This document shows positions 22,200 to 33,841 of a stretch of 64,000 bases of DNA, piece by piece (within the stretch, counting starts at the first letter, position 1; each line of letters opens with the position of its first letter). The stretch comes from Spinellus fusiger (taxonomy: Eukaryota > Mucoromycota > Mucoromycetes > Mucorales > Phycomycetaceae): positions 186,001-250,000 of the forward strand of contig JALLLS010000038.1 of NCBI GenBank assembly GCA_025094145.1, in the 5' to 3' direction. Under the pieces are notes generated by a model. That model ran no database searches, was not told where the DNA came from, and worked only from the letters and a program-made list of their open reading frames with translations. The position numbers and the translations under genes are program-made.

Positions 22200-23348
22200 A
22201 TGACTACAATCCTACCTCCTCAGACTATAAGTATGTTGTCTATAGCAGGACCGCTGCAGTGGACGCTCTCTTTCTTAAAGACATCCATTAGAGCAATGGG
22301 CAGCTACATACCTCCTCACCGGCGCAATATGAAGACACACACAGTGGTTGAGCCTACAAAAGCCTATCTTGATCTGTCACTCCAGCCCTTTCATGTCCAG
22401 CCCAAGAGAGACACCAGACTCTTGGTGATACTGGACCTGAACGGAACTCTTGTCTCTCGTACAGGCAAAAGGGGAATGTACATACGACCCTACCACCAGC
22501 AGTTCTTTGACTATCTGTTTGAAAACTTTGATGTGATGGTGTGGAGTTCTGCACGCCCAGAGAGTGTTGAGAACATGAGCCTTATGTTTGGTGACTACAA
22601 CGACAAACTCATTGCCAGTTGGAACCGCACACACTTTGGCCTATCCAAACATGACTTCAATGCAAAGACCAAAACAATCAAAGACCTGGAAAAGGTGTGG
22701 AGTTTTCTAGGAAATCAATACAATGCCACCAACACTGTCTTGCTGGATGACTCACCCCAAAAGACCATTCTACAGCCCTACAATGCTATTCACTTGAAGA
22801 CCTTTGGTCATACCTCGCCTTCTTTTGCAAGTCACGGTGACTGCGAATTGATTCATGTCCAACGGTACCTTGAACAGCTCACTGTCGATAACGTTGCTTC
22901 TTTTATGAGGCAGCAGCCCTACATTATACAGGAGCCTACACAGGAGATGAGCCTGGAAGAGGGGGTTGAGAAGACGCCTACAGAAGTTATTCCCGAGGAA
23001 ATCACCATAAAGGACACTGTGAAGAATATTATAGAGACCAATCGAGAGACCATTCTCCCCAAGAACACTACAGAGAGTGCTGTAGAGAGTGCTGTAGAGA
23101 GTGCTCCAGAGACTGCTCCAGAGACTGCTCCAGAGACTACTATGGAAATGACCGTAAAAGACAACCCAACCAATAGCATAGAAAACACACCAAGATACAG
23201 CTTTGAATGCACTCATGTCATATTCCATAATAAGATGATCAGCAAGGTCAATCTCATCAACAATTTCAAACCGATCAAGAAACAAATGACTAAAGTTAGC
23301 ATAGAAAGTGTCACTAAGGACATTTCCCAAATGACTATGACTGAATAA
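22200..23348 (+). CDS. FCP1/NIF (HAD-type) phosphatase-domain protein
   Basis: This is a HAD-superfamily protein of the FCP1/SCP (NLI-interacting factor) group; members dephosphorylate phosphoserine on proteins. The single ORF encodes 382 residues. The domain spans about residues 70-235. Motif I is LDLNGTLVS with Asp79 as nucleophile and Thr83. Motif II is VMVWSSARPES (111-121). Motif III/IV is VLLDDSP with Asp183-Asp184. The second catalytic aspartate of the usual D-x-D-x-T is Asn81 (D-L-N-G-T), so activity may be altered or the family may tolerate it. A later Met at 22291 (MGSYIPPHRR) could be the true start. The C-terminus is low-complexity, with ESAVESAPETAPET-type repeats around 23060-23140. 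The gene is divergent from the Rab GEF and 246 bases upstream of the GT2 gene. Confidence 0.85.
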   Translation: MTTILPPQTISMLSIAGPLQWTLSFLKTSIRAMGSYIPPHRRNMKTHTVVEPTKAYLDLSLQPFHVQPKRDTRLLVILDLNGTLVSRTGKRGMYIRPYHQQFFDYLFENFDVMVWSSARPESVENMSLMFGDYNDKLIASWNRTHFGLSKHDFNAKTKTIKDLEKVWSFLGNQYNATNTVLLDDSPQKTILQPYNAIHLKTFGHTSPSFASHGDCELIHVQRYLEQLTVDNVASFMRQQPYIIQEPTQEMSLEEGVEKTPTEVIPEEITIKDTVKNIIETNRETILPKNTTESAVESAVESAPETAPETAPETTMEMTVKDNPTNSIENTPRYSFECTHVIFHNKMISKVNLINNFKPIKKQMTKVSIESVTKDISQMTMTE

Positions 23349-23594
23349 ACCCCATCTCCTTTAACTCAGCAGGGAGAGATCTTTTTATAGCAAGGTGGGA
23401 CAGTAGCTCCAAGCAGATGTACAGGCAGGAACGTCACACTCTGCCGCTATATTTATGGACTTGCCAACTTGCTTCCTCTTCTTTGTCCTCTCTTCCTTCT
23501 TTCTTTGCTGCTGTCGGTTGTTGGGTTCTCTTATCCTTTTATATCACTCTATAGATAGATCGATATACATATATAAAAAGAAAACAAGGACACA

Positions 23595-25013
23595 ATGTTG
23601 TACCTCACAGACGATGTGGGGCTGCTGCCCTTCTTTCTTCCCCTTGGAATTATTGGATTCTACCGGTATTTATGGTTCTTCATCAAGATCATCGCTTGGT
23701 GGGTGTATCAGCCACAAAGACCCAAGAGCAACCCAACCTATGCCTCGGACAAAGATGTCACTATCATTGTTCCTACTATTGATGCTGGAGAAGAATTCAA
23801 AATTGCTGCTAAAAGTTGGCTAGCCTGTTGTCCCAAGGAAATCATTATTATCACCGAGACTAAAATGAGAGGACCCCTCCAGGAACTAGCCAATGAAGTT
23901 GATCCCACCAAAATCCGCGTTCTTACTGTCCCCAAGGCCAACAAGCGCCTTCAAATGGTAGCTGGCATCAATGCTACCCAGTCAGAGATCATTGTGTTTG
24001 CAGACGATGATGCTATTTGGAAGCCCACCATGTTGGACTACATCTTGGCCTGTTTTGAGGATCTTAAGATGGGAGGTGTAGGCACCAGTCAGACAGTGCA
24101 TGCTGTTGATCCCAATGGCCACCAAACAGTATGGGAGATTCTTGCTGGTTATCGTCTGACAAGCAGAAACATTGAGATTGCTTCTTCCACCCACATTGAT
24201 GGCGGTGTCTGTTGTTTGTCTGGACGTACAGCTGCCTACCGCACTCTTATCCTGAAAGATCCCGCCTTCCAGTACTGCTTTACGAATGATTTATGGCTGG
24301 GGAAATACCCGCTCAATTCAGGAGATGACAAGTTCCTTACACGCTGGATGGTATCGCATGGATGGAATACATACGCACAAGTCTGTTCAGAAGCAGAACT
24401 CTTTTCTACGTTTAAAAATAACTGGAGATTCATCAAGCAAGTGCTACGATGGACTCGTAATACATGGCGATCTGACTTTCGCTCTCTGTTTACGGAACGC
24501 TACATTTGGTACCGTCATCCCTATGTGGCATTTACTATGCTGGATAAGATCTTCAATCCATTCACTCTCCTTGCAGGCCCAATTCTTGTGGGCGTGTTTG
24601 CATCTATTCAAGAGAATAATGCAGGTCCAACCAACCAGCCATTGCCAGGATGGAATATCGCTATCTCTTATATTGTGTGGCTACTACTGACACGTTTTGT
24701 GAAATTGCTGCCTCACTTTTGGCGTCGACCTCAGGACGTCTGGGCCCTTCCTGCATGGCTGATCTTTAATTATTATTTTGCTATTATGAAAGTATATGCT
24801 CTCTTCACCCTTCATGAAGTAGGATGGGGTACACGTGCTGGTATTGGCAATGAACTTGCCGCTGACATTGGAAAGGAAGTCATTGAGACTTCTGATACCA
24901 ATACCACGACAGATATCAAAATTGAAGTGGATTCCCATTCAGGATTCATTGAAAGATCTCCACCCACCATCCACATCACCAACACTGCCAACGCCATAGA
25001 CAGCACCAAGTAG
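23595..25013 (+). CDS. Processive family 2 glycosyltransferase (hyaluronan synthase/Cps1-like)
   Basis: This membrane enzyme polymerises a polysaccharide from a nucleotide sugar and probably extrudes it across the plasma membrane. The 472-residue ORF has an N-terminal membrane segment (about residues 9-37) and the GT2 fold from about 52. Its motifs are IIVPTIDAGEE, the metal-binding ADDDA (Asp137-139), the acceptor-site GDD (243-245) and QVLRW (282-286), the Q-x-x-R-W signature of processive synthases. Hydrophobic segments follow (about 318-340, 355-375, 390-410), then a Thr/Ser-rich cytosolic tail. It resembles the fungal GT2 group that includes Cps1 and the hyphal-growth GT2 of plant-pathogenic ascomycetes. 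The product sugar cannot be told from sequence. The ATG is the first in frame and the gene appears intronless. Confidence 0.9.
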   Translation: MLYLTDDVGLLPFFLPLGIIGFYRYLWFFIKIIAWWVYQPQRPKSNPTYASDKDVTIIVPTIDAGEEFKIAAKSWLACCPKEIIIITETKMRGPLQELANEVDPTKIRVLTVPKANKRLQMVAGINATQSEIIVFADDDAIWKPTMLDYILACFEDLKMGGVGTSQTVHAVDPNGHQTVWEILAGYRLTSRNIEIASSTHIDGGVCCLSGRTAAYRTLILKDPAFQYCFTNDLWLGKYPLNSGDDKFLTRWMVSHGWNTYAQVCSEAELFSTFKNNWRFIKQVLRWTRNTWRSDFRSLFTERYIWYRHPYVAFTMLDKIFNPFTLLAGPILVGVFASIQENNAGPTNQPLPGWNIAISYIVWLLLTRFVKLLPHFWRRPQDVWALPAWLIFNYYFAIMKVYALFTLHEVGWGTRAGIGNELAADIGKEVIETSDTNTTTDIKIEVDSHSGFIERSPPTIHITNTANAIDSTK

Positions 25014-28000
25014 CACTCAACACTATCAACATTCTCAATGCCACCCACAGCCATTCTAATTTAGTATACATGTCCTTCCAGCCACTTATGATCCAAAGAG
25101 TAAAAGGCACAAACGTCACCTCCTATCCTCTCGTCCTCCACAAGGACGCTTGTAGGCCTATCATTGAGTCCACATGCATTCTGTTATTATTATTTGTTAT
25201 TTTTACTTTTTTATTTTTTTTTTTAGCTTTTCCATTTCAAAAAAAAAAAAAACATTTTGCATTTTGCATTTCTATTAGATTGCCTTTTTGTGCCAAATCT
25301 CTCTCTCTCTTTCTTTCTTTATCTTGTAGTGTGTGGATATGTATCAACAATTGACCAAGAATAGATATATATTCTCTTTGTTTTCATTTTCATGTAAAGT
25401 AAGTAACAAGTTTCCTTGAGAAAGAAACAGAGATGGTAAAATTCATAGCAACCTTATTACAGCAGAAATCCCTTGTTTAGAAAGAACCTATAGAGTCACA
25501 ATGACCATGTATAGGACAGCTGGTCATCCATAGATATTCATTTCTTTATCTGTAAGTCGAGATAGACCTGTCTTTAGATGTCCGTTCTACCTCCTCTGCT
25601 GTGTTAATATGAATATGAATATAAATATAGAAAGGGAAAGGGAAAAAGTAAGGCACTGGTGGCTGCTGTGTTTCATAAATGGAAGACAGTGCAACATCAT
25701 AGAATGCAGGTTTTCGGGGTCTGTTTATTTATAGCAGTGGGTAGGATACAAAAAGGCATCTCATGTATTTTATCAAGTTCCTTTTATCCATTCCAAGACA
25801 CAGGTCGAATCAATAGAAAGAAAACAGAAGCAGAAGCAGAAATAGTCTTCTTTATTCACTTTTAATAGAACATATCCATCCATCACCATGAAGAAATAAG
25901 TATCTCCATAGTGGCAAAAGGACTCAAGGGTACTGTGGTGGAGACAACAGTGGAATAGTAAAGAAGAATAAGGGAGTATTCTCTTTCTATCCACAGCATT
26001 TATGGGAAGATCCCAAAAGAAGAGTGTTTTGGTACGAGGGGCGACTCAAGCCCTTGGAACAAAGAAAAGGCATCGAGTTGAATACTATGCTTTGTATCTA
26101 ATGAAAGGTTACATAAAGAGTGCAGTCTGTACTATTCTTTATAAGTCTCGATGACTCTATACGATAGACTGGGCTTATCAGAGTCTATTGGATCCCTTCA
26201 AAAGAGAAATGGGATTCATACTCACTGCGATACAACACCGTGGGCTATAACAAGAAACACATTTAATGTTTGGTAGAACATCAATTACTTGAACGGAGAA
26301 ATCACAATGAATCCAGTGTCATCTCTTTCCTTTAAACCCATATCACTAGAGATCATTGATGAAACAGGAATAATGAACAATCCAAAGACTGTGGATTCAC
26401 CCTGATGATCTATAAGAGAAGAGAAGAGACAATCCTACAGTGCTCTCTATTAAAACAAACATCAGACAATGAGCACATTATTCTCTTCTTTATTTATTAT
26501 CAGCAGTAGGAAATAATAATAAAAGTAATAAATAAAAACAATAAATAAAAGCAATGCCCTCATGAGACATCTATTGTTTGATATAAATATAAAAACAAAG
26601 ATAAACTCCCAAAACTCATTGATTCATTGATTCATTATAACACTACACAAAAGAAGAAGAAACCCCCCCTTTAATGAACTGCTAATAATGATGTTAAAGG
26701 TTTGAATAGTGTATCAGAGAGAAATAGAATAGTTTCTAGAAAAGAATAAACAAACAAACAAAAGATATATATATCTATCTATCTATATATATCTATATTT
26801 ATATAAAAACACCAAAGAGAGTAAATTAAATATACTAAGAATAAGAATATTAAAAAACGGAAATCTATAGACACTTCCATTAGGAACTCAAAAGAGAAGA
26901 AAAAGTTGACTGTTAGAACACCATGATAACAACAATGGCATGGCCCACAACCGTGGTCGTGGTTATTCCATCAATAACAAAGCGTACCAAGAAAAGAAAA
27001 AAGAAAGTCTATTGAATAAGATGAGATGATATGTAAATATAAATATAAATATAAAGGGTACTTGACGAATCTAATGCAAGAAACTGTTTTGAATGTCTTT
27101 TTTCTTCCCTATCCTGTTGTTAGTGAACAATGCTGATCAAAGGTGAGGAGAGGAGACATCACTACTTACAGTCAGCAAATAGAATGAAAAGCATGAGGCC
27201 ATTTAAATAAGTTCAATACTTAAGAAAGGCAATAGAGCATTTGAAAGTGTAACAGTACATGAAAAACATTCTTATAGATACACAATATTTGTTTATATTT
27301 ATAAATATAAAATGCAATACTCTTGCTTGATTTTCAATGGGAAAATACAGAAGAGCCATAGAGGATAGTCATAGTCATACCCTATTTGTTTAAATTAGTG
27401 TGGATTTTTGTAGCTGAGCAAATTTACACCACCAACGAACATCTATGTAGTGCAAATGCAAGTTCAAATGTCAAAGAACATACGTAGGAAGAGTGAATAC
27501 CCCATCATCATGCCACTTTTTTTTGAAGATAGCCAACGAATATTCATAAGAAAATAGTATGTGCATGGATAGATCAATGCTATTGCTTTTCATTAATACC
27601 CCTTTTATCACACTTCCCAAGTATTCTTATAGGACAAATAAATAGAAAAAGATGTTTATATTCTCATGGTAAAATATCTCTAGCCATTGATATTCGATGG
27701 ATAGCATGTACTAGAAATAGTAAGCAAGGAATGCTATATAAATATAAATATATATATAAATGAGAACATGACTGTTTGGTCTTGCTATGATAATAACAAA
27801 AAACCTATTGTTTAGTATAACTTTTGTATGCCTTTAGTCTATCAGTAGATGTATACATAAACATTGTAGATCATGTATCTATTTAATCAGATAGAAAGAT
27901 TATACTACAACTTCCAATGTATCAGGAGAGAGGGCTAAGGTATATTCACAGGCAAGGGTGGCCTACCTCCTGAAAGTGTATGTATGTGTGTGACAAGGAC

Positions 28001-28917
28001 AGTAACCTTTAAAAATAACGTCTATTCACCTGTACTTGATGAGTTGATAGGTTGAGGCTGTATTGCTCTACTGATAAATGTGGTGTACTGTTTTTAGACC
28101 GTCTCAACAAAGGTTTGGAAAAATAAAAAGTAATCGTATCCGATACTTCTACTATTGATATTACTATTGATAATATAATTAAAATGTCCACTCTTTAGTG
28201 TCTCTGTGAGGCTGGGTCAATGAGTAATTCTCATTTATTTTCTTATGAGTATTTCGCTCCAAAGAAATCATCATCATAAAACTCACATTTATTAGTTCAA
28301 ATCAAAAGATCTTATTTTATTCTTCAGTAAACCAATAGCATCCAATCACTTTATATGTCATTAAAGATCATTAGATACTCATAGAGATTGTCAGAATAAT
28401 TTTAAACAGCATGGATGATACATACGCACAATACTAATCTATTGAAAAACTCAGTTTATTTTTAAAGACATTGTTTTTATAGAAAGGTAAATAACAACTC
28501 TATGCCTATATTAATTTTTAAATGAAAAGAGAAAAAGGTGCTTACTAATGAATCCAAGGTTCTGTGCATAAGAGTAAGGACAGCACAATGAAGAAGTGGA
28601 GTCAATGAAACCCTCCTACCAAGATTACCAAAATAGATATGTCTATAGCAAAAGATACCACAGATGATTCTCCTTTGGACTCTAGTAGAAAATAGAACAA
28701 GACATACAACGATTCTAATTTTGTGTGTGTGATTGTGTTGGTCCAAGATTCTTTAGGCTATAGACATGACATACGCAGTAAGATGTTTTTTATTTTTATT
28801 TTTATTTTTATTCTTCTTTCTGCTATTGAGTAGTGGATAGTCTTACCTTCTCCTTGATGAAAAATTTGCATAGAAGCGTCATTCAATGAGTCCATAGAAC
28901 AGTAGTAGAGTTGACTA
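25014..28917. other. Long gene-free AT-rich stretch
   Basis: I see no coding sequence I can support over nearly 4 kb. There are poly(T)/poly(A) runs near 25200-25260, TATC/TATA simple sequence near 26765-26810 and AAT-rich tracts near 26510-26560. Open frames such as 28477-28746 (minus) have no recognisable domain. Confidence 0.5.
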
Positions 28918-30124
28918 CACACCTAAAGATTTTTTAGGATATAGTCACACAACATTAGTTAGTATACGACCCCATAATTTATACAATTTTAAACATAATT
29001 CTTTTTCTTCTTTGTACCACAGAATCAGGTTCCATTAAGCAATCTCAAATGTCAAACGCATAATTCTCAACTACAAACTCTATAGTTTATAATAAGAATG
29101 AAGAAAGAGAGTAATGGGGTGTTTATTAGCTTTTAAAAAAGAGAATGACTCCATGGGTAGCATTTCAAATGTCATTGGCATTAGTAAGACTACTGTCCAG
29201 AATATTATTAGTAGAATCAAGACTAATGGTACACCTCTACCAAGACCTAGTTCTGGTGCACCAAATAAACTAGATGAGAGAGACCTCAGACGACTTGAAG
29301 CCATTCTAAGAGGCAAATCGGTTGCCTACTATAACTACATAAATTTTGAACTTAAGGCACATCAGATAATCATCTGTAGAGCAATACTCATCAAATACAT
29401 ATACCAGATTGAGTTTGGTTCCTAATCTGCAGCACACAAGCCAAGGTTGTCTGAAAAAAAACATGAAGAAAAGACTTTGTTGGGCAGAGCAACAGGTCAG
29501 TCGGACCCCTGAGGACTGGAGACGCATTGTATGGTCTGATGAGTCACGGTTTGAAGTAGAGAGTTACCAAGGAGGGGTCAGAGTGATTCGAAAGATCGGA
29601 GAGAAGTACAAGTCTGCTCATAGTGTAACTACAACCAAAATGAGGGGAAAGGCAGTATAATGATCTGGAGCTATTTCTGGGCTGCTAGATTTGGGCCTTT
29701 GGTCTTTATTGATGGCACTGTAAATCAGGATGTATATGTTGATATTTTGGCAGAGAACTTTCTGCCATGGTTCATTGAATTGGATCAGAAATAAGATAAG
29801 GACTTTATATTCCAAGGAGATAGGGCTAGCTGACATACAGATGGCTATACAACATGGTGAAAAAGAGACACATGCAATTAGGCGTTTTGATTAATGGCCT
29901 ACCCAAAGTCCTGATCTCAACCCCATTCAACATCTCTGGAGCTGTCTTGATAAGCTTATCAATGACAATAGAGTCATTATTAATAATATTGATGAGCTAA
30001 AGATAGCTTTAGAAGAAGCTTGGGGAAATATCCACGTTGATCTTGCCGAACGTTTAGTTGGCTCAATGGAGGATCACTGCCAGGCAGTTATTGATGCCAA
30101 AGGTGACCCAACAAAATATTAAAT
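28918..30124 (+). mobile_element. Decayed Tc1/mariner-type transposon (copy C)
   Basis: The left end follows TA at 28916-28917 and begins CACACCTAAAGATTTTTTAG, the same terminal sequence as the 910-bp element at 56.15 kb. The transposase pieces in order are an HTH (SNVIGISKTTVQNIISRI, then LDERDLRRLEAI) at 29155-29310 and TPEDWRRIVWSDESRF near 29510-29555, with the first catalytic Asp intact. Next are GSIMIWSYFWAARFGPLVF near 29650, FQGDRAS near 29810, WPTQSPDLNPIQHLW near 29895-29940, and an end at AVIDAKGDPTKY before TAA at 30119-30121. The third acidic residue is Gln (NPIQ). Several stops and frameshifts are present. I did not find a matching right terminal repeat. Confidence 0.82.
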
Positions 30125-30339
30125 AATTTATATCTATATATTACTATAGACAATATTTTAAACTAACTTTGTGTTGAATTTGAGGTCATTAGTATGTGTT
30201 TTGAGATCGTAGCCTTTTTATCCGTAAAGCATATTCTTTATCAGGATTTCAAAAAAAAATCGTGCCCTTTCTAATGTTGTGTGACTGTAGATCATATTAT
30301 TTTATTGTTATTATTATACAGCTAATTCAATTCCTGAAA

Positions 30340-31030
30340 ATGGTGTATCTGTCTTCTGATCCTGATAATAATAAAGTCTATGAAAATAAGTTGGTATCAA
30401 TGAATGACATAATTACCATCGTTTGGAAATATAAAAACTTGTTCCAAGACAAGAATGTGAGTGGATTTGGTAAATGGTATTCAAACAAAAAATAAAACTT
30501 AATGAGCAATGGTATTTAAGATAAGGAAATGACAATCAAAATAAAATAAAATAAAACTTTTAGATGGTTCTATGTATTTAAAAAAAAAGAAGAGTTTATA
30601 GGTAAATCACATTTGTTTCTTTTATTCTTTACTAATCTCACTTACCATAGGGTAGCTAGTGTCATAGAAGACAATGTTGAATATCGTGAACAATACCAAG
30701 ATCAGATCAAGAACCTCACGAATGAAAGCTATAGAGTCATAGGATACACTAGGAAATCAAAAGGAGCTGTCAAAGATTAAGCCAGAATCAACTTGCTTAG
30801 ACTCATGTGCCAAAGACTAAAGAAATAATCTTTAGTAGACAAGGATTTTGCTTCCATTTGCTCTAATGTAAGTGGTCCTATTTCTGAGAGAGATTTAAAC
30901 AAAAATGAAAAAAAGTATGTTTAGTAGTATTAGACTATGCTGGTTTGACAACAAACCCCAATGATTTAAAGACAACAGAGTAAGCTTGAAAAATAGAATG
31001 GATTGAAAGCAATTGTTAACAGACTGGATG
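30340..31030 (+). pseudogene. Relic of a multicopy Mucorales-type gene with a serine-recombinase-like motif
   Basis: The first piece (30340-30495) encodes an ORF ending FGKWYSNKK. After an acceptor-like accatag at about 30650, a second piece (to about 30780) contains YRVIGYTRKSKG. Y-x-R-x-S is the catalytic-serine motif at the N-terminus of serine recombinases/resolvases. It continues with in-frame stops: INLLRLMCQRL, then SLVDKDFASICSNVSGPISERD (about 30780-30900). The arrangement resembles a gene family I recall as repeated in Mucorales genomes, but I cannot confirm this here. The stops and frame breaks say it is dead. Assignment to the recombinase family is inference from a short motif. 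Confidence 0.42.
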
Positions 31031-32002
31031 AGAATTAAGAATTAATAATACAGTTGCAATATCATTATATTAATTTTACTATAAATAATATATATTAAAA
31101 GAAATAAGAAAATGTAAAAGTATTTTTTAATCATTCTATATCTATTCATATGATTCCAAATTTAAATCTTATACTGATCCATTTTCCTCAGAAGAGAGTT
31201 GAGAAATAGACCTTAATCATTGATTCGATAGATTTATAAAGTAATATATTATTTTATAAAAACATGCTTATTTTCTTTAACTCTTACTATTTCTTTTTCT
31301 TGTAAATCTCTAAATATTGAATAGATTCTCTTGGTAGAAACAACAGAAATATAGATATCGTAATTGTTGACAGCTTACCCTACAATAATAATCTCAAGAG
31401 GAGTGTAATATGGAAAATTCATTGGTATAATCTGGTTTTATTTTTATTTTACTTATGCAAAAGATCTTTTGTAGTTATTTAGTCTATTTCTGCAAATGGT
31501 GTATCTTGGCAGTAGAGCTGTCGACTGGGAATCATCCAATAAATAATATTTTTCCTTTGCACTATTAGCCATCAGACAAAGGAGACAGACAGTGGATAGC
31601 CTACAGCCAATAGGACACGTAAGACAATGTCACTTTAATAAATGAAAGACCACCATGTTTTACACAAACAAGATTAGACTAATAATGTTTATTAAGGAAA
31701 ATAAGACGATTGGATAAGTGTTATTAAAAATGAAGGATTCAATTCAATATGAGTCGACCCTTTGATTCGCTCGCTTCTTCCGTCTCATCCTCATAAAAGA
31801 GGTTTAATGAACATATACAGTGCATAAAGAAAATTTCCTTCTTATCCCTTCATTCTGCTCTTTCCATTCTACACGTTAGCTTCATTCAGCACTAGAGAAC
31901 CCACAGTATTGGCTCTGTTCCTATCTTTCCTATCTATTCCTATCTATTCCTTACTCTTGCAACAGAAGCACTGGGACATCTTCAAACCCCGCTATAGACG
32001 CT
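31031..32002. other. Gene-free stretch upstream of GDA1
   Basis: I see no supported gene. The last 200 bases are pyrimidine-rich with a cctatctattcctatctattcc repeat near 31930 and are likely the GDA1 promoter and leader. Confidence 0.5.
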
Positions 32003-32041
32003 ATGGATGAGAATGAACATTCTAAATTCGGATTCTCTTAG
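32003..32041 (+). promoter_or_regulatory. Short upstream ORF overlapping the first GDA1 ATG
   Basis: ATG at 32003 opens a 12-codon frame ending TAG at 32039-32041. It lies in a different frame from the ATG at 32007. If both are in the leader of a GDA1 transcript that starts translation at 32193, this would be an upstream ORF. This is inferred from position only. Confidence 0.35.
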
Positions 32042-33841
32042 CTATCCCTTGTTTATTTATAACGGCTTCATCTCTTTTCATTCCTTTCCCCTTCCCTTCG
32101 TTGCCATTGTGACTACTATCCAGCCTCCCTCTTCAAATCACCAGCGCCAGAGATCACTCTCCATTAAGCTGGACAGACATAACCACTGGAACATGATGAG
32201 CCCAACGAAGAATCGTCGAAATCTATTCATCAAGTGTGCAGCCACTGTCACTGTACTTATTATTATCTTATGGGCACTGATACCCAATGAGACGATTCCC
32301 ATAATAACCTACAGCGTGCAAGAAGAGGTGAAGACAGGTAGGTGGATAGGCTCTTTAGCTATAGAACAGCCACTGCTGGACAGTTCTGTCGCCTAGTCCC
32401 TTGGTGTATTCATATGCCTATTCTTTCCATGCTACAGAGTCCACCACAAAAGCCGCCATTAGCACTGGAGCAGACAATGTAGTAGAGACTGTGTCTGAAC
32501 ACTGTGCCAATCCCTACCAAGGAAAACCCCTGATTCAGCATGCTGTTATGATTGATGCTGGTTCTTCTGGTTCTCGTGTCCATGTCTATCGCTTCAACCA
32601 CTGCAAGAAGGAGCCAGAGTTAGAGAATGAAGTGTTCCATATGCTGTCTCCCGGCCTCTCTTCCTACGCAGACGATCCCAAGGCATCGGCCAACTCACTC
32701 AAAGAACTCATGGAGATAGCAGTCAACAATGTTCCTGCTGAATTACAGCACTGCACTCCTATCGCAGTTAAGGCAACAGCTGGCCTGCGTCTACTGGGCA
32801 CAGAAAAGAGTACTGCTATTCTGGAATCAGTACGTTCCTTGTTAAGTGAATACAAATTCACATTCCAAGCCAGTGATGTGGATGTGATGGATGGCAAAGA
32901 TGAAGGTAGCTGACTGATCCACACATATCAAGTGGCTGCATATCTTCTCTTGCTTACACTCCTCTTACTTGTGAATAGGCGTGTATGCATGGATTACCGT
33001 CAACTATCTGCTTGGAAAACTCAAATCATCACAAAAGGGACAATCAGCAGCCATCTTTGATCTTGGAGGTGCTTCTACACAAATAGTATTCGAACCCACA
33101 TTTGCTGATGAAAAGACTGTTATCTCAGAAGGAGAACACAAATACACACTGGACTATGGAAATGAAATCTACTCACTCTACCAACACTCTTATCTTGGCT
33201 TTGGCTTGAACGAAGCACGTAAAACATTAAAACGAAGTGCCATTGATCTATGGAAGGAAGACGCTTTAAAAACAGGCAAAGTGTTCCATCCCTGTCTACC
33301 TGTTAACCACACAGAAACCTTCAACTATACCACCAGCAACAACACCGAGGTTCCTGTTCAGTTGGTGGGCACAGGAGCCGACTACACTGCATGCCGTGGA
33401 TTTGTAGAAAAGATATTTCAAAAGGAAAAGGAATGTGCATTGAAGCCATGTTCATTCAATGGCATGTATCAGCCTCCTCTGACAGAGACATTTAAAAACA
33501 GATACCTCTATGTCTTTTCTTACTTTTATGATCTATCACAGCCTTTGGGGATGCCTACAGAGTTCTCTGTGGGTGAGTATGGGGAGGTGGCACGTCGTGT
33601 GTGTGCAGGAGAGACAGAGACATTCAAGCATGTTCCTCAGGCATTGGATTTGTTATCCAGCACACCCGATTACTGTCTTGATCTTACGTACACCCATGGA
33701 CTCTTGGGAGTAGGCTATGATCTTCCTTCTTCTCAAGTAGTACGTACAGCCAAAAAGATTGCTGGAGCAGAAACGGGTTGGTGTTTGGGGGCTTCAATTG
33801 CTCTCATTGATGGCATTTCTCTCTGTACAGTTCATTCATAG
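32007..33841 (+). CDS. GDA1: Golgi guanosine diphosphatase (GDA1/CD39 apyrase family)
   Basis: This enzyme hydrolyses GDP to GMP in the Golgi lumen so that GMP can be exchanged for GDP-mannose. Three exons (32007-32337, 32438-32905, 32979-33841) join in frame to 553 residues; introns are 100 and 73 nt. A type II membrane anchor, CAATVTVLIIILWAL, precedes the lumenal domain. The apyrase conserved regions are in order: DAGSSGSRVHVYRF (ACR1), KATAGLRLL (ACR2), GKDEGVYAWITVNYLLG (ACR3, split by intron 2), FDLGGASTQIVFE (ACR4) and a C-terminal GVGYDL...ETGWCLGASIAL region. There are several N-glycosylation sequons near 33305-33345. A start at 32193 (MMSPTKNRR) would give a shorter, more typical cytosolic tail of 491 residues in total, and may be the true one. 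AATAAA-like sequence follows the stop. The gene is convergent with the next one. Confidence 0.92.

Noticed and set aside
22770..23330. Minus-strand ORF of 186 codons opposite the NIF-domain gene
   Set aside because: It is a shadow of the opposite coding strand; the C-terminal repeats keep both strands open.
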